A DNA stretch of 64,000 nt from Lutimaribacter pacificus (GCF_900142185.1 NZ_FQZZ01000001.1:372001-436000); one strand, 5' to 3'; counted from the stretch's first letter, positions 8,836 to 18,359 are shown. Numbers and translations are program-made. Notes: generated by a model from the sequence alone, not told the origin.

Positions 8836-9852
8836 TCAGTCGAACATGCCTGCCACGCGTCCCAGCAGCATGAAGGCCCGCGCCGTCCGGGTGCCGGCCA
8901 GATCCTGTATCTCGCTGTCGCTGGCCGCCTTTTCGAAGGCGATGAACATGTGGTCGAACTTGCGCAGGAAATGGTGTGCGGTATCGCGGAAGATCGGGTC
9001 CTGCTTCATCCGGCCGGCGGTCAGCGCCAGCGAGGAGCGGTCGCGGATACCCCCGAGCGAGGCGATGGCGCGGCCCCGTTCGCCGGTGGCGAAGCGGCGC
9101 CAGATCTCGGGGCGGGCGAGGTCGGGGCGCAGGTCGTCCATGTAGATGCCGTCCTGGCTGAGCAGGGTCAGCACGTCCTGGCTGGCCTGGATCAGCTCCT
9201 TGGCCTGGCGGTCGCGCAGCGCCTTGCGCAGGGCGGCGAAACCCTCCTCGTCCTCGGCGGTTTCGGGAAAGTTCAGCGCCCGGACGAAATCGGCCCGGTC
9301 GAGCGGCGGCGCCATGTCTTCGGACGTGGTGCCGAGGGGCAGGGCGGCCTGATCGCCGGCGGCGGGGGTGGTGTCGGGCGCGGGGGCGGGGCGCAGCGCG
9401 GCCGGGGCGTTGCGGATCGAGGTGAAGGTGGCCAGCGCGGTTTCGGTCTTTTTCGCTGTCGCGGCGATCTCGTCCAGCTTGCGCGCGACCGAGGGTTCGG
9501 TGCCCAGGTCGCGCCCCTGCGCCTGCGCGATATAGGCCTGCCGGATCGCGTCGATGGCGGCCTGCAGGCGGTGGCTTTCCTCGCGCATCACCTTGCTGGC
9601 GCGCGCCGCGGTCGCCGCGACCCAGATCATCGCCACCGGCATGAAGATCGCCAGCATCGTCATCAGCAGCCGCATCCCCTGGCCCTGCTCGGGCCCCGAG
9701 CCGGGGCCCAGCACCAGGAAAAAGATCGCCGCCCCGGTCAGCCACAACAGCGACAGCGCCACGGCGACCCATTCGATCGCCGTTACCCTGGGGGTGCCGG
9801 GCCGGTCGTAGATGCCCAGCGGCGTCGGTCTGCTGTCGTTCCTGTTGGCCAT
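8836..9852 (-). CDS. Conserved two-TM protein of unknown function
   Basis: A 338-residue protein I do not recognise by function. Two transmembrane helices lie near residues 26-50 (EWVAVALSLLWLTGAAIFFL) and 61-83. A predicted coiled coil follows (ARASKVMREESHRLQAAIDA), then a Pro/Ala-rich linker (150-180) and a helical C-terminal domain (about 190-338). The topology suggests an inner-membrane protein with a large cytoplasmic domain. It ends 74 bp beyond the azlC start on the same strand and begins 28 bp after the greA stop. Confidence 0.7.
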   Translation of the reverse strand: MANRNDSRPTPLGIYDRPGTPRVTAIEWVAVALSLLWLTGAAIFFLVLGPGSGPEQGQGMRLLMTMLAIFMPVAMIWVAATAARASKVMREESHRLQAAIDAIRQAYIAQAQGRDLGTEPSVARKLDEIAATAKKTETALATFTSIRNAPAALRPAPAPDTTPAAGDQAALPLGTTSEDMAPPLDRADFVRALNFPETAEDEEGFAALRKALRDRQAKELIQASQDVLTLLSQDGIYMDDLRPDLARPEIWRRFATGERGRAIASLGGIRDRSSLALTAGRMKQDPIFRDTAHHFLRKFDHMFIAFEKAASDSEIQDLAGTRTARAFMLLGRVAGMFD

Positions 9853-9880
9853 TCACACCCCCGCGGCAGGCTCGGTAACC

Positions 9881-10351
9881 CTACTTGTACGTGATCTTCA
9901 GCACTTCGTAGGATTTTTCGCCGCCGGGCGTGCGCACTTCGACGCTGTCGCCCTCTTCCTTGCCGATCAATGCGCGGGCGATGGGCGATTTGATGTTCAA
10001 AAGGCCCTTTTCGATATTCGCCTCGTGTTCGCCCACGATCTGCCAGGTCTTTTCCTCGTCGGTGTCCTCGTCCACCAGCGTGACGGTGGCGCCGAACTTG
10101 ATCGCGCCCGACATGGCGGCCGGGTCGATCACCTCGGCCAGGCCGATGATGCCCTCAAGCTCCTTGATCCGGCCCTCGATGAAGGACTGCTTTTCGCGCG
10201 CCGAATGGTATTCGGCGTTTTCCGACAGGTCGCCATGCTCGCGCGCCTCGGCGATCGCCTTGATGATGGCGGGGCGCTCGACACTCTTGAGGTGCTTCAA
10301 CTCGGCTTCCAGCGCGGTGTGACCCGCGCGTGTCATCGGTATTTTTTCCAT
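9881..10351 (-). CDS. greA: Transcription elongation factor GreA
   Basis: A 156-residue GreA. It enters the RNA polymerase secondary channel and stimulates cleavage of backtracked transcripts. The N-terminal coiled coil carries [20 protein letters not shown] and the acidic tip [13 protein letters not shown]. The C-terminal FKBP-like domain ends with [18 protein letters not shown]. The start at 10351 ([18 protein letters not shown]) has GGGAGAG upstream; the open frame extends to 10498 without homology. Confidence 0.96.
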   Translation of the reverse strand: MEKIPMTRAGHTALEAELKHLKSVERPAIIKAIAEAREHGDLSENAEYHSAREKQSFIEGRIKELEGIIGLAEVIDPAAMSGAIKFGATVTLVDEDTDEEKTWQIVGEHEANIEKGLLNIKSPIARALIGKEEGDSVEVRTPGGEKSYEVLKITYK

Positions 10352-10518
10352 AAGTAACTCTCCCTTGGCGGGCGATCCCGGCCATGGTGCGTCTTTCGTC
10401 GCAAACAAACCTGCCCCAACGGGGCTTGCCAATGCAATAGACCAAGCGGCAGGGCGGTGCAATTCCGCGTGCGATGCCCCTTGCCGTTCGTTTCGCACGG
10501 TTTAACGTCGTGTTGCGA

Positions 10519-10548
10519 TTGACTGGCCTTGCTGCAGCGCGGTAACCA
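10519..10548 (+). promoter_or_regulatory. Candidate promoter for the ETF-QO gene
   Basis: TTGACT (10519-10524) is followed after 18 bp by TAACCA (10543-10548) in the divergent greA/ETF-QO intergenic region. The -35 is close to consensus and the -10 is weak. This is a reading by eye only. Confidence 0.35.
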
Positions 10549-10592
10549 AGGCGAAATTTTCTTGCGCGTGTCAAAACGAAAAGGGGGCCCCG

Positions 10593-12239
10593 ATGTCCGA
10601 GATCGAACGCGAAGCCATGGAATATGACGTCGTCATCGTCGGCGCCGGCCCGGCGGGCCTGTCCGCGGCGATCCGTCTGAAACAGCTGGATGCGGATCTG
10701 AACGTGGTCGTGCTGGAAAAGGGCTCGGAAGTGGGGGCGCATATCCTGTCGGGTGCCGTTCTCGATCCCTGCGGGCTGGATGCGCTGATCCCCGACTGGA
10801 AGGAAAAGGGCGCACCGCTGAACGTGCCCGTGCGCGAGGATAATTTCTACATGCTGGGCGAGGGGGGCGAGGTGCGCATCCCCAACTGGCCGATGCCGCC
10901 GCTGATGAACAACCACGGCAATTACATCGTGTCGATGGGCAATGTCTGCCGCTGGATGGCCGAGCAGGCCGAGGAACTGGGCGTCGAGGTGTTTCCCGGC
11001 ATGGCCTGTTCCGAGCTTGTCTATGGCGACAGTGGCGAGGTGAAGGGCGTGGTCGCCGGTGTCTTCGGGCTGGAGCCCGACGGCAGCTATGGTCCCAACA
11101 CCGAGCCGGGGATGGAACTGCACGGCAAATACGTGTTCCTGTCCGAAGGCGTGCGCGGGTCTCTGGCCAAGGAAGTGATCGCCAAGTACGATCTGCAGAA
11201 CGGCAAGGAGCCGCAGAAATTCGGCCTCGGCATGAAAGAGATCTGGGAGGTCGACCCCGCCAAGCATAACGAGGGCGAGGTCACCCATACGATGGGCTGG
11301 CCGCTGGGCGGCAATGCCGGCGGCGGGTCGTTCATCTATCACCTGGAAAACAACCAGGTCTATGTGGGCTTCGTGGTGCACCTGAACTACAAGAACCCGC
11401 ATCTTTACCCCTACATGGAATTCCAGCGGTTCAAGCATCACCCGAAGGTGGCCGAACTGCTGAAGGGCGGCAAGCGCGTGGCCTATGGCGCGCGGGCGAT
11501 TTCCGAGGGCGGATACCAGTCGATGCCCAAGATGGTCGCGCCGGGCGTGGCGCTGCTGGGCTGTTCGGTCGGCATGGTCAACGTGCCGCGGATCAAGGGC
11601 AACCACAACGCCATGCTGTCGGGCAAGGCCGCCGCCGAGGCCGCGCACGCGGCGCTGCAAGCGGGCCGCCAGTCGGACGAGCTGACCGCATATGAGGACG
11701 AGGTGCGCGGCGGCGCGATCGGCAAGGATCTGAAAAAGGTCCGTAACGTCAAACCGCTGTGGTCGAAATTCGGGCTGACCGCCTCGCTGGCGCTGGGCGG
11801 GTTCGACATGTGGACCAACACGCTGGGCTTTTCGCTGTTCGGCACGCTCAGGCACGGCAAGACGGATGCCGCGGCGACCGAACCGGCGACAAAGCACCGC
11901 GAGATCGCCTATCCCAAGCCCGACGGCACGCTGTCCTTCGACCGGCTGACCAATGTCAGCTTCTCGATGACCAACCACGAGGAAAGCCAGCCCTGCCACC
12001 TCAAGCTCAAGGACCCCACGATCCCGGTCGCGGTGAACCTGCCCGAATATGCCGGCCCCTCGGCCCGCTATTGCCCGGCGGGCGTGTACGAGTTCGTGGA
12101 AAAGGATGGCAAGCCGGAATTCGTCATCAACTTCCAGAACTGCGTGCATTGCAAGACCTGCGATATCAAGGACCCGCCCCAGAATATCAACTGGACCACG
12201 CCGCAGGGCGGGGACGGGCCGAACTATCCCAACATGTGA
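10593..12239 (+). CDS. Electron transfer flavoprotein-ubiquinone oxidoreductase
   Basis: A 548-residue membrane-associated FAD/4Fe-4S enzyme that passes electrons from ETF, reduced by acyl-CoA dehydrogenases, to ubiquinone. The FAD-binding VVIVGAGPAGLSAAIRL is at about residues 12-28. The C-terminal cluster ligands lie in ARYCPAGVYEF and NCVHCKTCDIKDP. The final PQGGDGPNYPNM matches the family. It links the two acyl-CoA dehydrogenase loci in this window to the respiratory chain. A hairpin terminator follows 20 bp after the stop. Confidence 0.96.
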   Translation: MSEIEREAMEYDVVIVGAGPAGLSAAIRLKQLDADLNVVVLEKGSEVGAHILSGAVLDPCGLDALIPDWKEKGAPLNVPVREDNFYMLGEGGEVRIPNWPMPPLMNNHGNYIVSMGNVCRWMAEQAEELGVEVFPGMACSELVYGDSGEVKGVVAGVFGLEPDGSYGPNTEPGMELHGKYVFLSEGVRGSLAKEVIAKYDLQNGKEPQKFGLGMKEIWEVDPAKHNEGEVTHTMGWPLGGNAGGGSFIYHLENNQVYVGFVVHLNYKNPHLYPYMEFQRFKHHPKVAELLKGGKRVAYGARAISEGGYQSMPKMVAPGVALLGCSVGMVNVPRIKGNHNAMLSGKAAAEAAHAALQAGRQSDELTAYEDEVRGGAIGKDLKKVRNVKPLWSKFGLTASLALGGFDMWTNTLGFSLFGTLRHGKTDAAATEPATKHREIAYPKPDGTLSFDRLTNVSFSMTNHEESQPCHLKLKDPTIPVAVNLPEYAGPSARYCPAGVYEFVEKDGKPEFVINFQNCVHCKTCDIKDPPQNINWTTPQGGDGPNYPNM

Positions 12240-12258
12240 TCCACCCGGATCGCGTTTG

Positions 12259-12285
12259 CAGGCGGCCCGCCGGGGCCGCCTGTTT
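12259..12285 (+). terminator. Hairpin terminator after ETF-QO
   Basis: A perfect 10-bp stem (CAGGCGGCCC / GGGCCGCCTG) with a GCCG loop, followed by TTTG. The T tract is short. Confidence 0.6.
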
Positions 12286-12384
12286 GCGTTCTGCCGCCCA
12301 TTGTCGCGCCTCACGCGGCGGTGCATTGCGTTTCGGGCAAGGCACGCTACCTTGGGCGGGAACAGCAGGCTGAAGGGGCGACGA

Positions 12385-14106
12385 GTGGCACAGGCAAGGG
12401 CGCGACTTTTGGGAATGACGGCGGTATTGGCCATGGCGGTCTCTGCCGGGCCGGTGGCGGCGCAGAACGGGCTGGCCGGTTCCTACCTTGCGGCGCGTCA
12501 GGCGGCATTCGATGCCGACTACGCGGCCGCGGCGCAGTATTTCACCCGTGCCCTGGCGCGCGACCCGTCGAACCCCAAGCTGCTTGAGGATACGACGCTG
12601 TCGCAACTGGCGGTGGGCGAATTGCCCCGCGCCGTGCCGACCGCCCGCAAGATGGAGGCCGACGGGATGAGCAGCCAGGTCGGCCAGATGGTGCTGGTGG
12701 CCGACGAGGTGGCGAACGAACGCTACGACGCGCTGCTGACGCGGCTGGACGAGGAAAAGGCCGTCGGCCCGCTGGTCGACGGGCTGCTGCGCGGCTGGGC
12801 GCATCTGGGCCAGGGCGCCGCGAAAGAGGCGCTGGCCGCCTTCGACGTGCTGGCGCAAGAACGCGGGCTGAGCGGTTTCGCGCTGTATCACAAGGCGCTG
12901 GCGCTGGCCGTGGTGGGCGATTTCGAAAGCGCCGAGGCGATCTTTGCCGGGGATGGCGCGGGGCCGTTGCAGATGACCCGCCGCGCCACCATCGCGCGGA
13001 TGCAGATCCTCAGCCAGCTGGGCCAGAACGACCGCGCGATGGAGCTGCTGACGACGCTGTTCGGCCCCGACCTGGACCCGTTCCTGCGCGATATGCGCGA
13101 CCGGCTTTCGGCGGGCGAAACGCTGCGCTTCGATTTCGTGACCTCGCCGCGCGACGGCGTGGCCGAGGTATTCTTTACCGTCGCCGCCGCGCTTTCGAAC
13201 GAGGCGGGCGACGATTACACGCTGGTCTACAGCCGCGTGGCCGAGTTCCTGCGCCCCGATCACAGCGATGCGCTGCTGTTGTCGGCGCAGCTTCTGGAAA
13301 ACCTCGACCGGTTCGAACTGGCGGTCGAGACCTACAAGCGGCTGCCGCGCGATCACCCCTCGTACCATGCCGCCGAACTGGGCCGGGCCGAGGCGCTGCG
13401 CCGCGCCGGGCGCACCGATGCGGCGGTCGAGGTGCTGGAGCAACTGGCCGGAACCCATGGCGACCTGCCCATCGTGCATATGACGCTGGGCGACATGATG
13501 CGGCAGGTCAAGGATTACGCCGCTGCCGCCGCCTCGTACACCCGCGCGCTGGAACTGTTCGGCGAACCGACCGAACAGCAATGGTTCATCCTCTACGCCC
13601 GCGCCATCAGCTATGAACGGCAGGACATGTGGGAAGAGGCCGAGGCCGATTTCCGCCGCGCGCTGGAACTGAACCCCGAACAACCGCAGGTGCTGAACTA
13701 TCTCGGGTATTCGCTGGTCGAAAAACAGCAGAAGCTGGACGAGGCGCTGGACATGATCGAACGCGCGGTCGCCGCGCGGCCCGACAGCGGCTATATCGTC
13801 GACAGCCTGGGCTGGGTGCTTTACCGGCTCGGCCGTTATGACGAGGCGGTGGGCCACATGGAACGCGCGGCCGAACTGATGCCGACCGACCCGGTGGTGA
13901 ACGACCACCTCGGCGATGTCTACTGGGCCGTGGACCGCAAGCTCGAGGCGCGGTTCCAGTGGAAACGCGCGCTGTCCTTCCACGGCACCGCCGAAACCTC
14001 GGACGATGTCGATGCCGACCGCCTTCGCCGCAAGCTCGAGGTCGGGCTGGACCAGGTGCTGCGGGAAGAGGGTGCGCCGCCGCTGAAGGTCGCCAATGGC
14101 GACTGA
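12385..14106 (+). CDS. Tetratricopeptide-repeat protein, exported
   Basis: A 573-residue protein with a signal peptide (ARARLLGMTAVLAMAVSAGP, cleavage after VAAQ) and a long series of TPR-like helical pairs. Clear repeats are YAAAAQYFTRALARDPSNPK near the N-terminus and MWEEAEADFRRALELNPEQP, QQKLDEALDMIERAVAARPD and RYDEAVGHMERAAELMPTDP near the C-terminus. It probably acts as a periplasmic scaffold. The GTG at 12385 was chosen because it gives a complete basic n-region and has AAGGGGCG upstream; ATG at 12415 is possible. The end overlaps ispE by 11 bases. Confidence 0.82.
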   Translation: MAQARARLLGMTAVLAMAVSAGPVAAQNGLAGSYLAARQAAFDADYAAAAQYFTRALARDPSNPKLLEDTTLSQLAVGELPRAVPTARKMEADGMSSQVGQMVLVADEVANERYDALLTRLDEEKAVGPLVDGLLRGWAHLGQGAAKEALAAFDVLAQERGLSGFALYHKALALAVVGDFESAEAIFAGDGAGPLQMTRRATIARMQILSQLGQNDRAMELLTTLFGPDLDPFLRDMRDRLSAGETLRFDFVTSPRDGVAEVFFTVAAALSNEAGDDYTLVYSRVAEFLRPDHSDALLLSAQLLENLDRFELAVETYKRLPRDHPSYHAAELGRAEALRRAGRTDAAVEVLEQLAGTHGDLPIVHMTLGDMMRQVKDYAAAAASYTRALELFGEPTEQQWFILYARAISYERQDMWEEAEADFRRALELNPEQPQVLNYLGYSLVEKQQKLDEALDMIERAVAARPDSGYIVDSLGWVLYRLGRYDEAVGHMERAAELMPTDPVVNDHLGDVYWAVDRKLEARFQWKRALSFHGTAETSDDVDADRLRRKLEVGLDQVLREEGAPPLKVANGD

Positions 14107-14920
14107 GGCATTCGCCCCGGCCAAGATCAACCTGACGCTACACGTCACTGCCCGGCGGCCGGACGGCTATCACATGCTCGATTCGCTGGTGGTGTTCGTC
14201 GATGTCGGCGACAGGCTGTCATTCACGGCCGCGCCCGCGATGGGGCTGACCGTCACCGGCCCGTTTGCGCCCGGAGTGCCCGACGATGCGCGCAACCTTG
14301 TCTGGCGCGCGGCGCTGGCGGCGGGCTGGACGGGGCATATCGCGCTGGAAAAGAACCTGCCGCACGGCGCCGGGATCGGTGGCGGATCGTCCGATGCCGC
14401 GGCGGTGCTGCGCCACCTGGGGCAGGGGGATCTGGACACCGCCGAAAGCCTGGGCGCCGACGTGCCCGTCTGCCTCAGCGCGGTGCCCAAGCGGATGCAG
14501 GGGATCGGCGAAATCCTGACGCCGCTGCCCGGCCTGCCGGAGCTGGATGTTGTGCTGGTCAATCCCGGTGCTCACCTGGCGACGCCCGGCGTCTTCGGCG
14601 CGCTGCGCGAGAAATTCAACGACCAGATGGAGGGGTTGGACAGCTGGATCACCCGCGACGGGTTCGTGGCGTGGTTGGCACGGCAGCGCAACGACCTGCA
14701 GGCCCCGGCCATCACTCTTGCGCCGCAGATTTCCGGTGCGTTGCAGGCGCTTGGGGATGCGGAACTGGCGCGCATGTCGGGATCGGGCGCGACCTGTTTC
14801 GGCATCTATCCCGACCGCACCGCCGCCGCCGCCGCAGCCGCCCGCATCGCGCGGGACAATCCCGGCTGGTGGTGCGTTGCGGCCCGCACGATATCGGCCC
14901 GCCCGCAAGTGGTCAGTTGA
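14096..14920 (+). CDS. ispE: 4-(cytidine 5'-diphospho)-2-C-methyl-D-erythritol kinase
   Basis: A 274-residue GHMP kinase of the MEP isoprenoid pathway, phosphorylating CDP-ME on the 2-hydroxyl. It shows FAPAKINLTLHVTARRPDGY at the N-terminus, the ATP-binding PHGAGIGGGSSDAAAVL from about residue 89, and the C-terminal MSGSGATCFGIY glycine loop. It starts inside the TPR gene's end, so the two are coupled. The tail overlaps the convergent polyprenyl synthase gene by eight bases; both are isoprenoid enzymes. Confidence 0.95.
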   Translation: MATEAFAPAKINLTLHVTARRPDGYHMLDSLVVFVDVGDRLSFTAAPAMGLTVTGPFAPGVPDDARNLVWRAALAAGWTGHIALEKNLPHGAGIGGGSSDAAAVLRHLGQGDLDTAESLGADVPVCLSAVPKRMQGIGEILTPLPGLPELDVVLVNPGAHLATPGVFGALREKFNDQMEGLDSWITRDGFVAWLARQRNDLQAPAITLAPQISGALQALGDAELARMSGSGATCFGIYPDRTAAAAAAARIARDNPGWWCVAARTISARPQVVS

Positions 14921-15914
14921 TCCGCGCCACCACGTAATCGGCCAGGTCGGACAGCATCCGCCGCAATTCGCTGTCGGGCAGGGTATCCATTGCCGCCCTG
15001 GCCCTGGCCGCCCAGTCCAGCGCGTCCTGCCGGGTCGCGTCCAGCGCGTCATGTTTGTGCAGCAGCGAAATCGCGTGCTCCAGGTCGCCTTCGTCCTGGC
15101 GGCCCTTTTCGATGGTGCGTTGCCAGAAGGCGCGCTCGGCCTCGTCGGCCTGTGCCACCGCCTTGATCACCGGCAGGGTCAGCTTGCGCTCGCGGAAATC
15201 GTCGCCCACGTTCTTGCCGGTGGCGCTGGCATCGCCTTGGTAATCCAGCAGGTCGTCGACGATCTGGAACGCGATCCCCAGCGCGTCGCCGTAATCGAAC
15301 AGCGCCTGCACCTGCGCCTCGGGCGCGCCCGCGATCACGCCGCCCGCCTCGGTCGCGGCGGAAAACAGTGCCGCCGTCTTGCCGCGCACGATCCTGAGAT
15401 AGGTATCCTCGCCGGTGCGCAGATCCTGTGCCGCGCTCAGTTGCAGCACCTCGCCCTCGGCGATGGTGGCGGCCGCGTTCGACAGGATCGACAGAACCCG
15501 CAGGCTGCCCGGTTCGACCATCAACTGGAACGCGCGCGCGAACAGGTAATCGCCCACCAGCACGCTGGACTTGTTGTCCCACAGCAGGTTCGCGGTGGGG
15601 CGGCCCCGGCGCTGGCGGCTTTCGTCCACCACGTCGTCATGCAGCAGCGTGGCGGTGTGGATGAATTCCACCGTCGCGGCCAGGTGCACGTCGTAGGGGC
15701 CGGGATAGCCGCACATGCGCGCCGCCGCCAGAACCAGCATCGGGCGCAGGCGCTTGCCGCCGGCCTCGACCAGGTGGGCGGTGACCTCGGGGATACGGGG
15801 GGCGTTTTCACTGGCCATCCGCTCGCGGATCAGCAGGTTCACGGCCTCCATGCCATCGGCAAGGGTCGCGGCCAGTTCCTCATGCGGTTTCGTGGCGGCT
15901 TCGTCCAGGCTCAT
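14913..15914 (-). CDS. Long-chain polyprenyl diphosphate synthase
   Basis: A 333-residue trans-prenyltransferase that extends FPP with IPP to make the long side chain of ubiquinone. It has the first aspartate-rich motif LLHDDVVDES (DDVVD at 93-97), GGKRLRPMLVL before it and the second motif IVDDLLDYQGD. The residues ahead of the first motif are small or non-blocking, consistent with an octa- to decaprenyl product (IspB/DdsA class); chain length cannot be settled by eye. It is convergent with ispE and divergent from the DUF2007 gene. Confidence 0.93.
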   Translation of the reverse strand: MSLDEAATKPHEELAATLADGMEAVNLLIRERMASENAPRIPEVTAHLVEAGGKRLRPMLVLAAARMCGYPGPYDVHLAATVEFIHTATLLHDDVVDESRQRRGRPTANLLWDNKSSVLVGDYLFARAFQLMVEPGSLRVLSILSNAAATIAEGEVLQLSAAQDLRTGEDTYLRIVRGKTAALFSAATEAGGVIAGAPEAQVQALFDYGDALGIAFQIVDDLLDYQGDASATGKNVGDDFRERKLTLPVIKAVAQADEAERAFWQRTIEKGRQDEGDLEHAISLLHKHDALDATRQDALDWAARARAAMDTLPDSELRRMLSDLADYVVARIN

Positions 15915-15969
15915 CCTACCCTCATCGCATGGCTCGACATTCGCCCGGCCATGATCTTATCTCGGTCCC

Positions 15970-16185
15970 ATGAAACAGCTTTTGCGCACAAACGACCCGA
16001 CGGTGATGGCCTTTGCCAAGGCACTGCTTCAGGGCGAGGATATAGACTGCTTTGAAATGGACGTAAACATGAGCGTCCTTGAAGGCTCCATTGGCATATT
16101 GCCGCGCCGCCTCATGGTGCGTGAGGGTGACCTGACCCGCGCCCAGCGGGTGATGCGCGACAACGGGATCGCGGTGGATGGATGA
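15970..16185 (+). CDS. DUF2007 domain-containing protein
   Basis: A 71-residue protein. The pattern MKQLLRTNDPTVMAFAKALL, DIDCFEMDVNMSVLEGSIG and PRRLMVREGDLTRAQRVMRD matches DUF2007, a small ferredoxin-like domain often called a putative signal-transducing protein. No function is established. Its last eight bases overlap the start of the tRNA methyltransferase gene, so the two are an operon. Confidence 0.87.
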   Translation: MKQLLRTNDPTVMAFAKALLQGEDIDCFEMDVNMSVLEGSIGILPRRLMVREGDLTRAQRVMRDNGIAVDG

Positions 16186-16924
16186 CCTGACCCATGACAA
16201 GTTCATGGGCGGGCGGTTGCGGCTGTGGCAGCCGCGCCGCGGCTATCGCGCGGGCGTCGATCCGGTGCTGCTGGCCGCCTCGGTGCCCGGCGACGTGCAG
16301 ACGGTTCTGGATCTCGGCTGCGGCGTGGGGGCGGCGGGGCTGTGCCTGGCCGCGCGCCTGCCCGGCGTGCGGGTGACCGGGCTTGAGGTGCAGCCGCCCT
16401 ATGCCGCGCTGGCCCGCCGCAACGCCGATGAAACCGGCCTTGCCTTCGATGTGGTCGAGGGCGACCTGACCGACATGCCGCCCCCGCTGCGCGACCGGCA
16501 GTTCGACCAGGTGATCGCCAACCCGCCCTATTTCCGCCGTGACCGGAGCGTGCCTGCACAAGACGCCACGCGCGAAACCGCGATGGGCGAAACCGCCCCG
16601 CTTGAGGCATGGGTGCGCGCCGCCGCCCGCCGGACCCGCGACCGCGGCCATGTCACCATGATCCAGCGGGTCGAGCGCCTGCCGGAACTGCTGGCGCTGT
16701 TCGACCGCTACCTCGGGTCGGTCGCGCTTTTGCCGCTGGTCCCGCGTGCGGGGCGCGACAGCCAGCTGGTGCTGATCCGGGGGCGCAAGGGCGGGCGCGC
16801 GGCGTTTCGCCTGCACGCGGGCATCGTCATGCACGACGCCCCCAGCCATCAGGGCGATGGCGAGGATTACAGCCCCGCGATTCGCGCGGTGCTGCGCGAC
16901 GGGGCGGCGCTGCCGTTTCCCTGA
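16178..16924 (+). CDS. tRNA1(Val) (adenine37-N6)-methyltransferase-like protein
   Basis: A 248-residue class I SAM-dependent methyltransferase of the YfiC/TrmN6 type. The SAM motif VLDLGCGVGAAGLCLAARLP is at about 46-65. The N6-adenine signature NPPYF is at 115-119, inside QVIANPPYFRRDRS. The N-terminal LTHDKFMGGRLRLWQPRRGY fits the family and binds the RNA substrate. Assignment to tRNA-Val A37 is by family; other rRNA or protein N-methyltransferases share the motif. Confidence 0.87.
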   Translation: MDDLTHDKFMGGRLRLWQPRRGYRAGVDPVLLAASVPGDVQTVLDLGCGVGAAGLCLAARLPGVRVTGLEVQPPYAALARRNADETGLAFDVVEGDLTDMPPPLRDRQFDQVIANPPYFRRDRSVPAQDATRETAMGETAPLEAWVRAAARRTRDRGHVTMIQRVERLPELLALFDRYLGSVALLPLVPRAGRDSQLVLIRGRKGGRAAFRLHAGIVMHDAPSHQGDGEDYSPAIRAVLRDGAALPFP

Positions 16925-17030
16925 CCGGGATTAAGAGAAACTTTGCCACATGTTGCGACTGCGGCGTGACAGAAGGCCGGGAATGTGCTGCACTACCCAT
17001 TGGCTACATCGAAACGAGAGGAGGACGCCA

Positions 17031-17204
17031 ATGAGCTTGAGTTCGCATATCGAGGAACTGAAGAAGAAACACCAGACCCTCTCGGACCGGGTGGAAGAGG
17101 CGCTGCGCGCGCCGGGTGTGCCCGATACCGAAATCGCCGAACTGAAAAAGCAGAAATTGCGTCTGAAGGACGAGATCGAGCGGCTGACCGCCGACGCGCC
17201 CTGA
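17031..17204 (+). CDS. DUF465 (YdcH-like) protein
   Basis: A 57-residue, almost fully helical protein: SLSSHIEELKKKHQTLSDRV then TEIAELKKQKLRLKDEIERL. This is the DUF465/YdcH pattern, a short helical hairpin with no established function. GAGGACG precedes the ATG at 17031. A perfect hairpin lies 14 bp after the stop. Confidence 0.9.
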   Translation: MSLSSHIEELKKKHQTLSDRVEEALRAPGVPDTEIAELKKQKLRLKDEIERLTADAP

Positions 17205-17217
17205 CCCTGTCACCAAG

Positions 17218-17242
17218 GCTCCGGGCCTGAAAAGCCCGGAGC
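17218..17242 (+). terminator. Hairpin after DUF465 gene
   Basis: GCTCCGGGC (17218-17226) pairs perfectly with GCCCGGAGC (17234-17242) around a seven-base loop. There is no T tract, so this is a weaker terminator candidate. Confidence 0.5.
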
Positions 17243-17289
17243 GATTCATGCCCGAACCGCCATCGGTCGGCGCCCCGGTTTGACGACTG

Positions 17290-18222
17290 TCAGTCGCGGA
17301 TCGGTTCGAGATATTCACGCTCCAGCACGTCGCGCAGATGGGCGTGCTGGGCGGGCAGTTTCAACGCCTCGCCCAGATGCGCGCGATCCTCGTCGCGGTC
17401 GAAACCGGGGTCGTTGGTGGCCACCTCGAACAGCACTCCGCCCGGCGTGCGGAAATAGATCGCGTGGAAATAATCGCGGTCGATCACCGGCGTCACCTGA
17501 TAGCCGGTGTCCAGAAGCGCCTTGCGCACCTCGGCCTGCGCCTCGGCGTTGTCGACGGAAAACGCAACGTGATGGACCGACCCCGCGCCCTGCGTGGCCA
17601 TCGGTGCATGGGGCAGCGTTTCGATGTCGATCACATGCGCGCCATTGCCGTTTTCCAGTGCGAAACGGGTGATATCCCCGGCGCTGTCCTGCTGCATATA
17701 GCCCATGAAGCGCAGCAATTCGGCGGTTGCGCCTTTGTCGTTCAGCCGCATCTGGGTGGAATGAAAGCCGCGGATCGCGTGATCGGCATCCACATCCCCG
17801 CCGGTCCAGGGGGGGCGATCATCCCCGGTCTCGACCAGCGCGAAACCGTCGCCATCGGGCCCGTCAAAGCGCAGCCGGGCCTCGCCCAGGTATTCCTGTT
17901 TCCGGATGCCCGTCACCCCGTGGCTGTCCAGCCGGTCCGCCCACCAGTCGCGGCTGCCTTTGGGGATGGCAAAGGCGGTCACCGCCACCTCGCCCGCGCC
18001 GGGCCGGCCGCGCCGTGCGTTGGGGAAGGGGAAATAGGTCATCACCGTGCCGGGCGTGCCCAGCTCGTCGCCGTAATAGAGGTGATAGACCTCGGGCGCG
18101 TCGAAATTCACCGTCTTCTTCACCCGGCGCAGACCGAGCAGTTTGGTAAAGAAATCGTTGTTTTCCTGCGCGCCGCTCGCCAGCGCGGTGACGTGATGCA
18201 GGCCGTTGATCCGGGTCAGCAT
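17290..18222 (-). CDS. VOC-family ring-cleaving dioxygenase-like protein
   Basis: A 310-residue protein with two tandem vicinal-oxygen-chelate modules. The first starts at INGLHHVTALASGAQENNDF; the second starts around AIRGFHSTQMRLNDKGATAE and includes GSVHHVAFSVDNAEAQAEVR. A metal-ligand Glu region, YFRTPGGVLFEVATNDPGFD, lies near the C-terminus. This organisation is that of the MhqO/glyoxalase-type ring-cleaving dioxygenases linked to quinone or electrophile resistance. The ATG at 18222 has GAGGA upstream. Confidence 0.88.
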   Translation of the reverse strand: MLTRINGLHHVTALASGAQENNDFFTKLLGLRRVKKTVNFDAPEVYHLYYGDELGTPGTVMTYFPFPNARRGRPGAGEVAVTAFAIPKGSRDWWADRLDSHGVTGIRKQEYLGEARLRFDGPDGDGFALVETGDDRPPWTGGDVDADHAIRGFHSTQMRLNDKGATAELLRFMGYMQQDSAGDITRFALENGNGAHVIDIETLPHAPMATQGAGSVHHVAFSVDNAEAQAEVRKALLDTGYQVTPVIDRDYFHAIYFRTPGGVLFEVATNDPGFDRDEDRAHLGEALKLPAQHAHLRDVLEREYLEPIRD

Positions 18223-18308
18223 GGCAAATCCTCCGTTTCGTTGGAATATGCCCTTTCCAGATTGCACGAAAACGCCGATGACCGCGCGTCATTTGTGCAG
18301 GCGCGCAC

Positions 18309-18338
18309 AAAAAAGGCGCCCCGGAAACCCGGGGCGCC
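18309..18338 (-). terminator. Rho-independent terminator of phaB
   Basis: On the minus strand, GGCGCCCCGG pairs with CCGGGGCGCC around a four-base loop and is followed by six U. This is among the strongest terminators in the window, 22 bp after the phaB stop. Confidence 0.9.
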
Positions 18339-18359
18339 TGTCGATCCGGTTCGGGCGGT